Shown here piece by piece: positions 37,921 through 46,491 of a DNA stretch of 46,707 nt. The position numbers and the translations under genes were made by a program. Within the stretch, counting starts at the first letter, position 1. Every line of letters starts with the position of its first letter. The notes beneath the pieces were generated by a model. It did not search any database. It was not told where the DNA came from and saw only the letters and a list, made by a program, of their open reading frames with translations. Source of the stretch: Caldimicrobium sp. (GTDB lineage: Bacteria; Desulfobacterota; Thermodesulfobacteria; Thermodesulfobacteriales; Thermodesulfobacteriaceae); assembly GCA_009903935.1 (NCBI GenBank), contig WYEG01000039.1, forward strand, positions 1-46,707, written 5' to 3'.

Positions 37921-38883
37921 AAGGATTTCTCCCTTTTAAAAATCCTTCTTTGGACTTTGCTACTATTTTACCCTTTAGGAGCCCCTTGCCAAGGCAGTGA
38001 TGGGGTTATACTTTCGGCAAATTTTAGCACTGAACGAGCCGTCTACTTTCAGAACAAGGAATATGTCATTAAAGATAAGGACACTCTTGTTGACCTTGCG
38101 GTAGCCTTTAAGGTTGGCTATCAACACCTGGTTAGCGCAAACCCTGGGGTTGATCCTTGGGTCCCCCCACCTGGAAAAAAGATCATCATTCCTTATCAGG
38201 TCATTATCCCTCAAGACTTTCTTTACCCCGAGAGGACTTATATCCTGATAAATTTTCCGGAGATGAGGCTTTATTTTTTTTACGCAAACAAGCTCTATGT
38301 TTTCCCCGTTGGTATAGCTGACGAAGGTAAGATAACTCCGGAAGGAACCTACACAGTTGTGAGAAAGCAGGAAAAGCCTACCTGGTATCCTCCCCCTTCA
38401 ATCTTAGCTGAAGACCCGACCTTGCCAAAGGTTGTCCCACCAGGACCTGATAATCCCCTCGGGGATTATGCCCTCTACTTAGACCGAGGTAATTACCTTA
38501 TTCACGGGACAAACAAAGAGGAAAGCGTAGGACGGAGAACAACCCATGGTTGCTTTCGCCTCTATAAAGAACACATAGCTTTTCTTTATCAGAATGTTCC
38601 CTTAAAAACTAAGGTTTTCATCGTCTACCAACCCTTCAAGGTTGCCATTGAGGGGAAAAAGATATTTCTGCAAGTCTTTCCAGACTTTGAAAAGCGCATA
38701 CAAAATCCCTTCTATCATGTTTTAAGGAAAATTTCAGCCCTTGCTGAGCTAAGAGGGGAAGACTTTAGGCTAAACCTTCTAAAGCTTGAAGAGGCGCTCG
38801 AAAGAGCAGACGGTTTAGTCTATGAAGTGGGAAGGCTTACTAAGCCCTCCTCGCAAACCTCTTCTTCACGAGAAAAAAGGTAA
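37885..38883 (+). CDS. LysM-containing L,D-transpeptidase (YkuD/ErfK family)
   Basis: 332 aa. Residues 1-38 form a signal peptide or anchor; LysM-like sequence follows (YVIKDKDTLVDLAVAF...LVSANPGVDPW, about 60-105). The YkuD domain (about 115-265) has LIHGTN and the catalytic RRTTHGCFRL with Cys223 and His221. It forms 3-3 peptidoglycan crosslinks or attaches proteins to peptidoglycan in the periplasm. The start at 37885 lies inside the divergent fusion gene (36-bp overlap) and is supported by the promoter at 37838-37866; a TTG at 37915 is an alternative. Its 3' end overlaps lpxC by 44 bp. Confidence 0.9.
   Translation: MKNVLKSYIGLHKDFSLLKILLWTLLLFYPLGAPCQGSDGVILSANFSTERAVYFQNKEYVIKDKDTLVDLAVAFKVGYQHLVSANPGVDPWVPPPGKKIIIPYQVIIPQDFLYPERTYILINFPEMRLYFFYANKLYVFPVGIADEGKITPEGTYTVVRKQEKPTWYPPPSILAEDPTLPKVVPPGPDNPLGDYALYLDRGNYLIHGTNKEESVGRRTTHGCFRLYKEHIAFLYQNVPLKTKVFIVYQPFKVAIEGKKIFLQVFPDFEKRIQNPFYHVLRKISALAELRGEDFRLNLLKLEEALERADGLVYEVGRLTKPSSQTSSSREKR
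37965..37992 (-). promoter_or_regulatory. Promoter for the cysK-cysS-like operon, inside the transpeptidase gene
   Basis: Minus strand TTGGCA (37992-37987), 16-bp spacer, TAAAAT (37970-37965). Predicted start near 37958, giving a leader of about 38 nt with GGGAG about 8 nt before the ATG at 37920. Confidence 0.6.
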
Positions 38884-39739
38884 GGGAAGAAACTTCAACC
38901 TCCTCAACAAGCCCTGAGGTCCACAAGGTCCTTAGGGCTTCCACATGGAGCTTATGGGAAGAAAGCTCTGCATAAACCTCGGCAACTAATGGTCTGCCAA
39001 GGACAAAAAGGTCTCCTACAAGGTCGAGCACTTTATGCCGGACAAACTCATCCTCTGTTCTTAAGCCTTCTGGGTTTAAGACCTCCTTTTCATCAAGGAC
39101 GATGGCGTTTGTTAAATCTCCACCCTTAAGGATCCCTTTTTTCCTTCTTTCTTCAAGAAGGCTTTTAAACCCGAAGGTCCGGGCAAAGCATACCTCTTTG
39201 AGGTAGTTCGTTGGTGTAAGGGCAAGGCTAAAAGACTGCTCTCCGATCAAAGGATGAGGAAAGCTTATCTTGGCGGAGATAGTCGTAGCTAAGGAACGGC
39301 GGAATCGAATAAAGCCGTTTCCGTTTTGCATCTCAAAATCTTTACGAAGGTAGAACTTTTTCCTTAGCCTTGGAAGTATAGTATAGCCAGCATGTCTCAA
39401 AGCCTGGACATAGGGGAGGGCAGAGCCGTCAAAAAGGGGTATCTCTTCTCCATAAACTTTTATGTAAGCAGCGTCAATTCCAAGCCCGTGTAAAGCTGAA
39501 AGTAGATGCTCGATCAATAAGATGGTGTGCTCTCCGTCTGTTATGGCAGTTGCCCCGTCAAGCCCGATAACATTTTCTACTTTAAGGGGAATTACAACCT
39601 TTGGGCTTAGGTCTGCCCTCTCAAAGAGGATCCCATCCCCCTCGTACCTCGGATGGATTTCCACCCTAACATCTTTACCGCTAAAGACTCCAACCCCCTC
39701 AAGCACAACCTCTCTTCCTACTGTTCTCATGTATTCCAT
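38840..39739 (-). CDS. lpxC: UDP-3-O-acyl-N-acetylglucosamine deacetylase
   Basis: Zinc deacetylase for the committed step of lipid A synthesis. 299 aa (about the usual 300). Motifs: GVGVFSGKDVRVEIHP at the start, TILLIEHLLSALHGLGID with the zinc His, FARTFGF, and FVRHKVLDLVGDLFVLGRPL with the second metal-site His and Asp. Ribosome site GGGAG precedes the ATG at 39739; the ATG at 39730 is an alternative. The leader contains an AAAAAGGA/TCCTTTTT hairpin (39764-39787). The 3' end overlaps the transpeptidase gene tail-to-tail by 44 bp. Confidence 0.95.
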   Translation of the reverse strand: MEYMRTVGREVVLEGVGVFSGKDVRVEIHPRYEGDGILFERADLSPKVVIPLKVENVIGLDGATAITDGEHTILLIEHLLSALHGLGIDAAYIKVYGEEIPLFDGSALPYVQALRHAGYTILPRLRKKFYLRKDFEMQNGNGFIRFRRSLATTISAKISFPHPLIGEQSFSLALTPTNYLKEVCFARTFGFKSLLEERRKKGILKGGDLTNAIVLDEKEVLNPEGLRTEDEFVRHKVLDLVGDLFVLGRPLVAEVYAELSSHKLHVEALRTLWTSGLVEEVEVSSLTFFLVKKRFARRA

Positions 39740-39974
39740 GCTTTACTCCCTTTTTGTTCTATCAAAAAGGATAGTCCTTTCCTTTTTAAGCTTATTTTAT
39801 ATACAAAAAATATGCCACACTTAAAGGACCTGCGCCTTTATAATTTTTTATGTTTAAGTATGAAGGAACAAGGGATGCCCATGGGAACCTTAAATTGTCC
39901 GTGAATAGGCAAAGAAGTCAACCCAAATCGACCTGTATTGTTTTTTACCCACCTGTGTGAAAAACTACACAGGG
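39740..39974. other. pyrC-lpxC intergenic region with hairpins
   Basis: 235 bp with no credible ORF. Contains CCTGTGT-GAAAAACT-ACACAGG (39951-39972), a 7-bp perfect stem directly after the pyrC stop but without a T run on either strand; AAAGG-ACCTGCG-CCTTT (39822-39838), followed on the plus strand by ATAATTTTTT; and the AAAAAGGA/TCCTTTTT hairpin in the lpxC leader. One of these may end the pyr transcript, but none is a clean terminator in that direction. Confidence 0.35.
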
Positions 39975-41243
39975 TTAAAATTCGTAAACTTTATCTTCGA
40001 GGATGACCTTTTTTACTCTTCCCTTGATGGTTTTGCCAAGGAAGGGGGTATTTTTGCTTTTACTCTGGATGAAATCTTCAGTAACTAAGTATTCTTCTTC
40101 GGGGTCAAAAAGGACAATTTTAGCTTTTTCTCCCTTTCGGAGGCTTGGTGGCTCAATACCTATAACCTTGGCAGGATTAGTGATTAGGAGCTCAAGTAGC
40201 TTCAACGGGGAGATAAGTCCTTCCCGCACCAAGCTTGAGCTCAAGGGTAGAAGGAATTCAAGCCCTATCATCCCTGGGCTTGCAAGTTCAAACTCTACAT
40301 CCTTTTCAAGGGGGCTATGGGGTGCATGGTCGCTTGCTATCACTTCAATCAGCCCCTCTTTGATGGCTTGTTTTATAGCAAGGACATCATCCTCTGTGCG
40401 AAGAGGTGGGTTGACCTTAGCTAAAGTGTTGTAGCCATCGCACTCCCATTCGGTTAGATGAAAGTAGTGGGGGCAGGTTTCAGCGGTGAAGTTTACGCCC
40501 TCTTCCTTTGCCCAGCGAAGGAAGGGGAGGTTTTCTTTTACAGAGAGATGGGCTAAGTGAAGTTTACCCTTTGTTTCTTTGGCTAAAAGGAGGTCTCGAA
40601 CCACGGCAACGGTTTCAGCAGTAAAAGGGACCCCCTTCAAACCAAGCTTTGCTGAAAGCTTACCTAAGTTGACCTGTCCTCCAAAGCTTAAAGCCTGGTC
40701 CTCAGGGTGGGAAATTATGGGGAGGTCAAAGGATTTAGCGTAAAGCAAAGCCTTCCTCATCACCTCAGAATCCTGAACCCATTTGCCATCATCCGAAAGG
40801 GCAACCGCTCCAGCAAGCTTTAGTCTTCCAAACTCGGTTAGTTCCTTTCCAGCCTGGCCTTTGGTAATGCAAGCTATAGGATAGACAGGAACATATCCCT
40901 TTTCTTTAGCCTTGGCTATGATTGCTGAGCAGACCTCAGGAGTGTCAACAGGGGGCTTTGTGTTTGGCATGCAAGCAACCCGAAGAACACCTCCGTGAAG
41001 GGCAGCTCTGGTTCCGGATTCGATGTCCTCCTTCCATTCTTCTCCGGGCTCCCTTAAATGGACATGAATATCCACAAGACCAGGCAATACCCAAAGTCCA
41101 TGAGCATCGAGAATCCTATCAGCAGAAACTGAAATATTTTCCTCAACGCCTTCTATCTTTCCGTCAACTATGTAGACATCGGCGATTAAATCCAAGCCAA
41201 GCGTTGGGTCAAGGACCCTTCCGTTCTTTATAAGCAACCTCAT
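39975..41243 (-). CDS. pyrC: Dihydroorotase (class I)
   Basis: 422 aa amidohydrolase of de novo pyrimidine synthesis. Metal-binding DIHVHLREPGEEWKEDIESG (about 58-77), ALSDDGKWV, ISHPED, LAHLSVKE and IASDHAPHSP are the class I pattern. Class I enzymes often act with aspartate carbamoyltransferase; pyrB lies 4 bp upstream. The product is dihydroorotate. Last gene of the LOG-pyrB-pyrC transcript. Confidence 0.95.
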   Translation of the reverse strand: MRLLIKNGRVLDPTLGLDLIADVYIVDGKIEGVEENISVSADRILDAHGLWVLPGLVDIHVHLREPGEEWKEDIESGTRAALHGGVLRVACMPNTKPPVDTPEVCSAIIAKAKEKGYVPVYPIACITKGQAGKELTEFGRLKLAGAVALSDDGKWVQDSEVMRKALLYAKSFDLPIISHPEDQALSFGGQVNLGKLSAKLGLKGVPFTAETVAVVRDLLLAKETKGKLHLAHLSVKENLPFLRWAKEEGVNFTAETCPHYFHLTEWECDGYNTLAKVNPPLRTEDDVLAIKQAIKEGLIEVIASDHAPHSPLEKDVEFELASPGMIGLEFLLPLSSSLVREGLISPLKLLELLITNPAKVIGIEPPSLRKGEKAKIVLFDPEEEYLVTEDFIQSKSKNTPFLGKTIKGRVKKVILEDKVYEF

Positions 41244-41247
41244 AGTT

Positions 41248-42177
41248 TTAAGCTCCTGTTAGAAGGGTTAGAAGGACAGCCATCCTAACGGCAACTCCGT
41301 TTTCTACCTGGTCAAGGATCACCTGAAAAGGATACTTCTCAAGCTCAGGATGAAGCTCAACCCCCCAGTTGATTGGACCGGGATGCATGAGCAAAGCCCC
41401 TTCCTTTATTAAATCAAGATGCTTAGGCGCTAAGCCAAAAGTAAGATGATACTCATTGTAGCCTGGAATAAGAGGGGTCTCGTGCCTTTCTTTCTGAACT
41501 CGAAGAGCAATGACTACATCCGCAGATTCTATTGCTGTGGCAAGATTATAGCAAACCTTAAATGCCTTAGGTTTTAAGCAAAAGAACTCCTCTTCAGCAG
41601 GAGTTGGTAGAAGATGGGCTGGACCTGAAACATAAACAGTGCTCCCCATCTTTTGAAAGGCTAGGATGTCCGAGTGGGCTACTCGGCTGTGTTTGATGTC
41701 TCCGATTATGGCTACTTTTAGGTCATAGAGGGTGCCAAGCTTTTGCCGTACAGTAAGAAGGTCAAGAAGGGCTTGGGTTGGGTGTTCGTGCGTGCCATCC
41801 CCCGCGTTGACAACAGGCACAGATAAATTTCTGGCTAAAAAATGGGGTGTTCCAGAAAGATTATGCCTAATCACAATCAGATTGACCCCAAGGGTTTTTA
41901 GGTTTTTCACAGTGTCAAGCAAAGTTTCTCCCTTTTCTAAGCTACTACCCTTGGTTTGAAAACTCATCACCTCAGCGGATAAAATCTTGCAAGCCCTTTC
42001 AAAGGAAAACTTTGTCCTCGTAGATGGTTCATAGAAAAGAAGCAGGACAAGCTTTCCGCGAAGAGTTGGCACCTTTGGTATGGGGCGATAAAGGATCTCC
42101 TTAAGATTGTCCGCAAGGTTTAGGTAGTGTTCTATGTCCTCTTTGCTTAAGCTTTCAATGTCAAGAAGATGCTTCAT
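41248..42177 (-). CDS. pyrB: Aspartate carbamoyltransferase catalytic chain
   Basis: 309 aa. Carbamoyl phosphate-binding FYEPSTRTKFSFERA (about 49-63), the HPTQALLDLLTV region and MHPGPINWGVEL at the C-terminal active-site loop. The Arg usual after the Asn in HPGPxNRGVE is Trp here, which is mildly unusual. No regulatory chain (pyrI) is adjacent, so the PyrB-class C arrangement with dihydroorotase is likely. ATG lies 1 bp after the LOG stop. Confidence 0.95.
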   Translation of the reverse strand: MKHLLDIESLSKEDIEHYLNLADNLKEILYRPIPKVPTLRGKLVLLLFYEPSTRTKFSFERACKILSAEVMSFQTKGSSLEKGETLLDTVKNLKTLGVNLIVIRHNLSGTPHFLARNLSVPVVNAGDGTHEHPTQALLDLLTVRQKLGTLYDLKVAIIGDIKHSRVAHSDILAFQKMGSTVYVSGPAHLLPTPAEEEFFCLKPKAFKVCYNLATAIESADVVIALRVQKERHETPLIPGYNEYHLTFGLAPKHLDLIKEGALLMHPGPINWGVELHPELEKYPFQVILDQVENGVAVRMAVLLTLLTGA

Positions 42178-42178
42178 G

Positions 42179-42859
42179 TTAAATCCAAAGTTTTTCCTTT
42201 ATGTGATTTACTATTTCCTCTGGTTCGTCAAGGACTTTAAATATTTCAAGGTCCTGCGGAGAAATTTTGTTCTCTGGAATGAGGGTTTTAGTAAACCAGC
42301 TGACCAAAGGTTTCCAGAATTGTTTATCCACAAGAACTATGGGCACAGGACGAATTTTTCTTGTCTGAACGAGGGTTAAGATTTCAAACATCTCATCCAT
42401 GGTGCCAAAGCCACCGGGGAAAAACACAAAGGCAACGGAGTATTTAGCCAGCATTACCTTCCTCACGAAAAAGTAGCGAAATTCAAGCTTGATGTTGGCG
42501 TAGGGGTTTGGTTCTTGTTCCATAGGGAGGCGAATGTTTAGCCCGACAGAATAGCCTCCAGCATTACTTGCCCCTTTGTTTGCTGCTTCCATTATCCCTG
42601 GTCCACCCCCGGTAATTACAGAAAAACCCGCTCTAACAAGAAGTTCCGCAAGCTTTTCAGCCTTTTGATAATCAGGGTCATCTGGCTTTGTGCGAGCGGA
42701 ACCAAAGATGGTTACTCCAGGATATACTCTCGGTAGAACTTCAAAACCTTCTACAAACTCGGCAAGAATTCTAAAGAGCCGCCAAGACTCCTTAGCCTGA
42801 AGCCCTTCAAGGACGTATTGCTTTTCTTCAAAAAGTCTATTCTTTAAATCTTCAGCCAT
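42179..42859 (-). CDS. LOG-family nucleoside 5'-monophosphate phosphoribohydrolase
   Basis: 226 aa. The Rossmann-like LOG/YgdH-YvdD fold is recognised by VITGGGPGIMEAANKGA (about 79-95) and the PGGFGTMDEMFE catalytic motif (about 147-158). Family members hydrolyse nucleotide monophosphates to base and ribose 5-phosphate; plant homologues activate cytokinins. Its position as first gene of a pyrB-pyrC operon suggests nucleotide salvage or removal of pyrimidine nucleotides, by inference. Own promoter at 42883-42911. Confidence 0.88.
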   Translation of the reverse strand: MAEDLKNRLFEEKQYVLEGLQAKESWRLFRILAEFVEGFEVLPRVYPGVTIFGSARTKPDDPDYQKAEKLAELLVRAGFSVITGGGPGIMEAANKGASNAGGYSVGLNIRLPMEQEPNPYANIKLEFRYFFVRKVMLAKYSVAFVFFPGGFGTMDEMFEILTLVQTRKIRPVPIVLVDKQFWKPLVSWFTKTLIPENKISPQDLEIFKVLDEPEEIVNHIKEKLWI

Positions 42860-42882
42860 GGGGCAAAGATGATTTTTTTTAA

Positions 42883-42911
42883 ATTCTAACGGTTAGTTAA
42901 AAAACGGTCAA
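42883..42911 (-). promoter_or_regulatory. Promoter of the LOG-pyrB-pyrC operon
   Basis: Minus strand TTGACC (42911-42906), 17-bp spacer, TAGAAT (42888-42883). Predicted start about 17 nt before the ATG. No PyrR-like attenuator fits in such a short leader. Confidence 0.65.
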
Positions 42912-42984
42912 GAAGAAAATAGGGACCCTCGCTAAGACCTAAGCTTACCCACAAACGACCCCCTGTGGGAAATTCCCGGGAATT

Positions 42985-43644
42985 CTACCACACGACAATT
43001 TTAAGAATGTAAAGAGCAACAAGAAGGCATGACAAGAAGAGAGCTATTCCATAGAATAAATACAAAGAAGTGTTTGTCTTGTAGGTCCCTTGCTCAACCC
43101 TTTTGACTGTGCGGTAAAAGTTGATAAGACCAAGAATAATGGTAATGAGCCCAAGTAATATGAATAAAATTCCAAACCCATGGAGGGATTTTGTTCCGCT
43201 TTTAATAGGAATATTGAGCATACTTTTAACCTCTTCAAGAAAGAATTCAAACTTTTCGATGACAAACCCGAAGACAATGAGCCCGATAGCAGTCCTAATC
43301 CAGGATAAAAAAGTTCTTTCTCCTGCCATGTAAATCCTTGGGTCAACAACCTCTTTTGGGTCCACTTCTACGCCCTCCTCGAGGAATTTTAACATCAACA
43401 TAAAGCTTGGTATTGACAAAAGGGATATGAGTATCCCAGTAAACAAAAAAAACTTAAAGAGTGTTTCCCAAATAGGAGATAGGTACGTTCCTTTAATTTC
43501 AACAGCTATTCGCCTCAATTTCCACAAAAAGATAGCTAAAGAAACAAGAAAAATAGCGAGCCTTTGAAAGCTAAGAAAGGTTCTCTCAATCGAAAGATAA
43601 AGCCTTGGCTCCTTTGCTGATTTTAATTTTTTTAAGCTATACAT
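42985..43644 (-). CDS. Tandem DUF202 membrane protein
   Basis: 219 aa with five to six hydrophobic segments. Two DUF202 units are visible: IERTFLSFQRLAIFL (about 19-33) and GERTFLSWIRTAIGLIVFGF (about 107-126), each with the ER-T-x-L-x-W-x-R pattern. DUF202 (YidH-like) occurs alone in bacteria and next to the SPX/VTC polyphosphate domain in yeast; function is unknown. The gap to the LOG gene carries CCCACA/TGTGGG and AATTCCC/GGGAATT inverted repeats with no T run. First ordinary gene before the AT-rich right end. Confidence 0.8.
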   Translation of the reverse strand: MYSLKKLKSAKEPRLYLSIERTFLSFQRLAIFLVSLAIFLWKLRRIAVEIKGTYLSPIWETLFKFFLFTGILISLLSIPSFMLMLKFLEEGVEVDPKEVVDPRIYMAGERTFLSWIRTAIGLIVFGFVIEKFEFFLEEVKSMLNIPIKSGTKSLHGFGILFILLGLITIILGLINFYRTVKRVEQGTYKTNTSLYLFYGIALFLSCLLVALYILKIVVW

Positions 43645-43647
43645 TTA

Positions 43648-43914
43648 GATTTATCTAAGTGCCTCCGCCATACTGTAGTAAAGTCTCCATCAAAATCTTT
43701 ATCTTCAAAGCCTTCGTTAAATATATATATCTTCTATCCCTGTTCCAAAATAAATCCTATCGTGCTCTCCCAATCTTGCTATCTTGTCACTTACTTCAAG
43801 ATATTTTCACAGATATTGTATCTTTTAAAATGTATCAAATTTCCATATGATCAAGCCTCTATCCAACGCTTTATTAAATTTTTGACCTCTTTGATTGTTA
43901 AATAAATCTATCAT
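43648..43914 (-). pseudogene. Remnant of an unidentified AT-rich gene
   Basis: Between the methyltransferase stop and the DUF202 gene the minus strand carries protein-like pieces in different frames: MIDLFNNQRGQKFNKALDRG (from ATG 43914, to a stop after about 29 codons), then SDKIARLGEHDRIYFGTGIE, then NEGFEDKDFDGDFTTVW. They read in order but are broken by stops and shifts, including at a TATATATATTT stretch. I do not recognise the family. It could be the end of the acquired segment or a third gene of the restriction locus. Confidence 0.4.
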
Positions 43915-43933
43915 GAATGAGAATTTATATAAA

Positions 43934-45280
43934 CTAAGGCTTTGTGCAAATAATGATGCTTTCCCCTCTAATAGCTCTGTTTCTTACTCCTAATAAGGGA
44001 TTGAATATTAATTTTTCAAATTTAAATCCTACTTCCTCACAAAACCTCTTTGTCATTATTGTAGTTGGTATTTTTTTTCCCTCAACAGTGCTATCGCCTA
44101 CAATAATAGCTAATTTACCACCTGATTTCAAAGTCCAATAAATATTTTCAATGGCTATTTTAAGGTCAAGGTAATATCTAATAACCTTGGAAGGAAATCC
44201 AGATAGATAACTGAGAGATGAATCTAAGTTTTTTAAATTATTTTCTTTCATTCCTAAATATTTTTTTCTATTTCTTTTGTATCTAAATTTAAATATTCAT
44301 AAGCAATTTTATCCTTCCCTACATAATCAATAGAAAAGTAGTATGGTGGACTTGTTATACATGCATCAAACTTTTTTTCATAACTAATTAAATTTTTTAA
44401 ATCTAAAATATCTCCTTTGATTATTTTAGCTTTAGCAAAAGATAATTTATTATTTTCTTGAATTTTTTTTGATTTTTTTGTAACAATCTTTAATATATTG
44501 AAATTTTTCTATAAACAATCCAGTTTTACCTTTCTTTTCGTATCTTGATGTTCTTTGGAAAGCATCTACAGTATCAAAGTAGATGATTAACATCAGTTTA
44601 TAAATAGTAGAATTCTTGTCTTCCCATTTTTTATTTTCTATAGCATTTAAAATTTCAATAAGATCAGAATAAGAAAAATCTATGTCTTTTTCATTAAGAA
44701 ACAGAAGTTCATTCTTAAGTTCTGCAATCATAACACCAATAGGAGTAATCTCTATTCCAATGCTTGGAATTCCCATTAGTGAAGCTTCGTGTGTAGTTGT
44801 TCCAGATCCATTAAAAGGGTCCAAAATTAGGCTATTTGAATCTAATTTAAAAGCGTTAATCAAAGTTCGAACAATTCGAGGATAAAACTTCCCTTTATAT
44901 GGATACAAATTATGAAAGGCATAAGCGTTAGTATCATCGAACTCATCTACAAATTCACAATATAATGAGGGCTTATTCAGAACTAATTCTAAATGAGCAA
45001 CTCTATTTCTTACATAGTCATCGTCACCTTCAAAATCAACAATTTTATTTATTGGATCAATATAGTAGATTTTCGTTAATCCCTGTAGTTCTAAGTCTAA
45101 AAGTTCTAAATCTGCAAGGGTTTGCATCCAAAAGCCAAAACATGTATCACCTTTAGGTTTAATTAAGTTTCTAAACTCTTTTGAATATTGTTGGATAATG
45201 TCTTCATATGAAGCATAATTATATGTGTTAAATAAAGTAATTTGTTTTTTTGTATCATGGAAAAGAGTTTGTTCTTTCAT
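43934..45280 (-). pseudogene. DNA methyltransferase of a restriction-modification locus, two frameshifts
   Basis: Three pieces of one AdoMet DNA methyltransferase. Piece 1 (44450-45280) holds the motif X-like HNLYPYKGKFYPRIVRTL and motif I LILDPFNGSGTTTHEA. Piece 2, in another frame (open from about 44480 to the stop at 44254), holds catalytic motif IV ITSPPYYFSIDYVGKD. Piece 3 (43934-44251), back in the first frame, holds GGKLAIIVGDSTVEG and the C-terminus. Removing one base at the A8 (44463-44470) or A7 (44473-44479) run and adding one at the A7 run (44261-44267) would restore one chain of about 448 aa. SPPY suggests N6-adenine or N4-cytosine methylation. A strong AAGGAG site precedes ATG 45280. 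Confidence 0.8.
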
Positions 45281-45281
45281 A

Positions 45282-46460
45282 TTATATCTCCTTATTGTCG
45301 TGTAAACTTCTGTATTGTAGCAAAAGAAAATTAAAAACTTTTGGGCATAGTAAAATTTGTATTAGATCGGCTAAATAGTCATCTATAGTATAGGTAGTTT
45401 CTATTTTCATAATCTGTATAGCTTTAGAATGACTAACTGCTTTTAAAAGCTCTTTGTCTTTTTTTATAATATTTTTAATCTTTATTATTATTTTTTTCAA
45501 GTCCTCTTTGCTTTTGGATTTTTTCTTCAAAAAATTATCAAAGAAATTCTTAAATTCAACATCTCTTATATAATGGTCTAAAATATATGTTAAGGTATTT
45601 TTTAACTTCTTATTCTTTCTAAACATTTGATTTAATATACTTCTTTCATTAATTGAAATTAATTGAGCTAACCATATATCATCATATAGTTTCGTTTCCA
45701 ATTTTTCTTTTAAATCTTCTAAATAATTTATAGATTCACCTACAGTAATTGCCTCGATTAATTGGTTTCCATAAAGAAAGTAAATCACAAATTTAATGCT
45801 TTTTAATATGAAAGAAATCTGCAAAGCACAATTTCTATATTTATTTTCATATTGAAAATTTAGATTTTTATTTTTTAAAAAGTTGATTAATCTATTTATT
45901 CCATTCTTTAATCCACTATAACATATTTGCCATTCAATATCCTTTTCTAATGTTGCTGGATTTCCTTCAATATCATATAACACGCCACCAATTAATTTTA
46001 TTTCTTTTATTTTGTTCAAATCAAAGCAATTATACAGTTTTTCATCTTTGTCCACTAGTTCTACAAATTTTATAAACTTTTCTATAATTTCAATTCTCCC
46101 TGCAGTACATCCTGAGTAAATTTTCATTTTTAATTCACAAATAACCATGGTATTGTTCATTTTAACTACAATATCAAATTTTTGATCTTCGTCTTTACTT
46201 ATTTCAAGTATGCAACCTTTATTTAAAATTTTTGAAAAATTAGATACTCTACCTTCAAACAAAACTTTCTCATTGCTCTCTATATTTAATAATTCTTGGA
46301 ATAATTTAGCAATTAAAGAGCCTCTACCAGCTTGACTATGTTGATAGTAAGAAGTAACAGTTAGAAATGCTTCATAAAAGCTATATAAATCTTGAGATTC
46401 AACTTCTGTTTTTGCTATTCCATGAAAAAATTTCATCAAAGATACTGAATATAGATTCAA
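45282..46460 (-). CDS. Putative type II restriction endonuclease (PD-(D/E)XK)
   Basis: 392 aa from TTG 46460; ATG 46436 is an alternative. The likely nuclease core is KFDIVV...VICELKMK (about residues 93-112), a D-x(n)-E-x-K pattern, preceded by AGRGSLIAKLFQELL. Lys/Ile/Asn-rich composition matches the methyltransferase and not the host genes. No family was recognised beyond the fold motif. The true N-terminus is probably further upstream: another frame from ATG 46479/46482 encodes AISLESIFSIFDEIF and would join this one by losing one base of the T6 run at 46425-46430. Its stop lies 1 bp before the methyltransferase ATG. Confidence 0.65.
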   Translation of the reverse strand: MNLYSVSLMKFFHGIAKTEVESQDLYSFYEAFLTVTSYYQHSQAGRGSLIAKLFQELLNIESNEKVLFEGRVSNFSKILNKGCILEISKDEDQKFDIVVKMNNTMVICELKMKIYSGCTAGRIEIIEKFIKFVELVDKDEKLYNCFDLNKIKEIKLIGGVLYDIEGNPATLEKDIEWQICYSGLKNGINRLINFLKNKNLNFQYENKYRNCALQISFILKSIKFVIYFLYGNQLIEAITVGESINYLEDLKEKLETKLYDDIWLAQLISINERSILNQMFRKNKKLKNTLTYILDHYIRDVEFKNFFDNFLKKKSKSKEDLKKIIIKIKNIIKKDKELLKAVSHSKAIQIMKIETTYTIDDYLADLIQILLCPKVFNFLLLQYRSLHDNKEI

Positions 46461-46491
46461 GAGATATCGCTTTTTTCATCATTTCTTGTAC

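Noticed and set aside
39951-39972. Terminator after pyrC
   Set aside because: The 7-bp stem is perfect but neither strand has a following T run, so it was listed only as a hairpin.
42950-42985. Terminator between DUF202 and LOG genes
   Set aside because: CCCACA/TGTGGG and AATTCCCGGGAATT are inverted repeats without T runs; function not supported.
43659-43850. 63-codon plus-strand ORF beside the restriction locus
   Set aside because: It is the reverse of the protein-like minus-strand fragments, has no ribosome site, and its composition is that expected of an AT-rich antisense frame.
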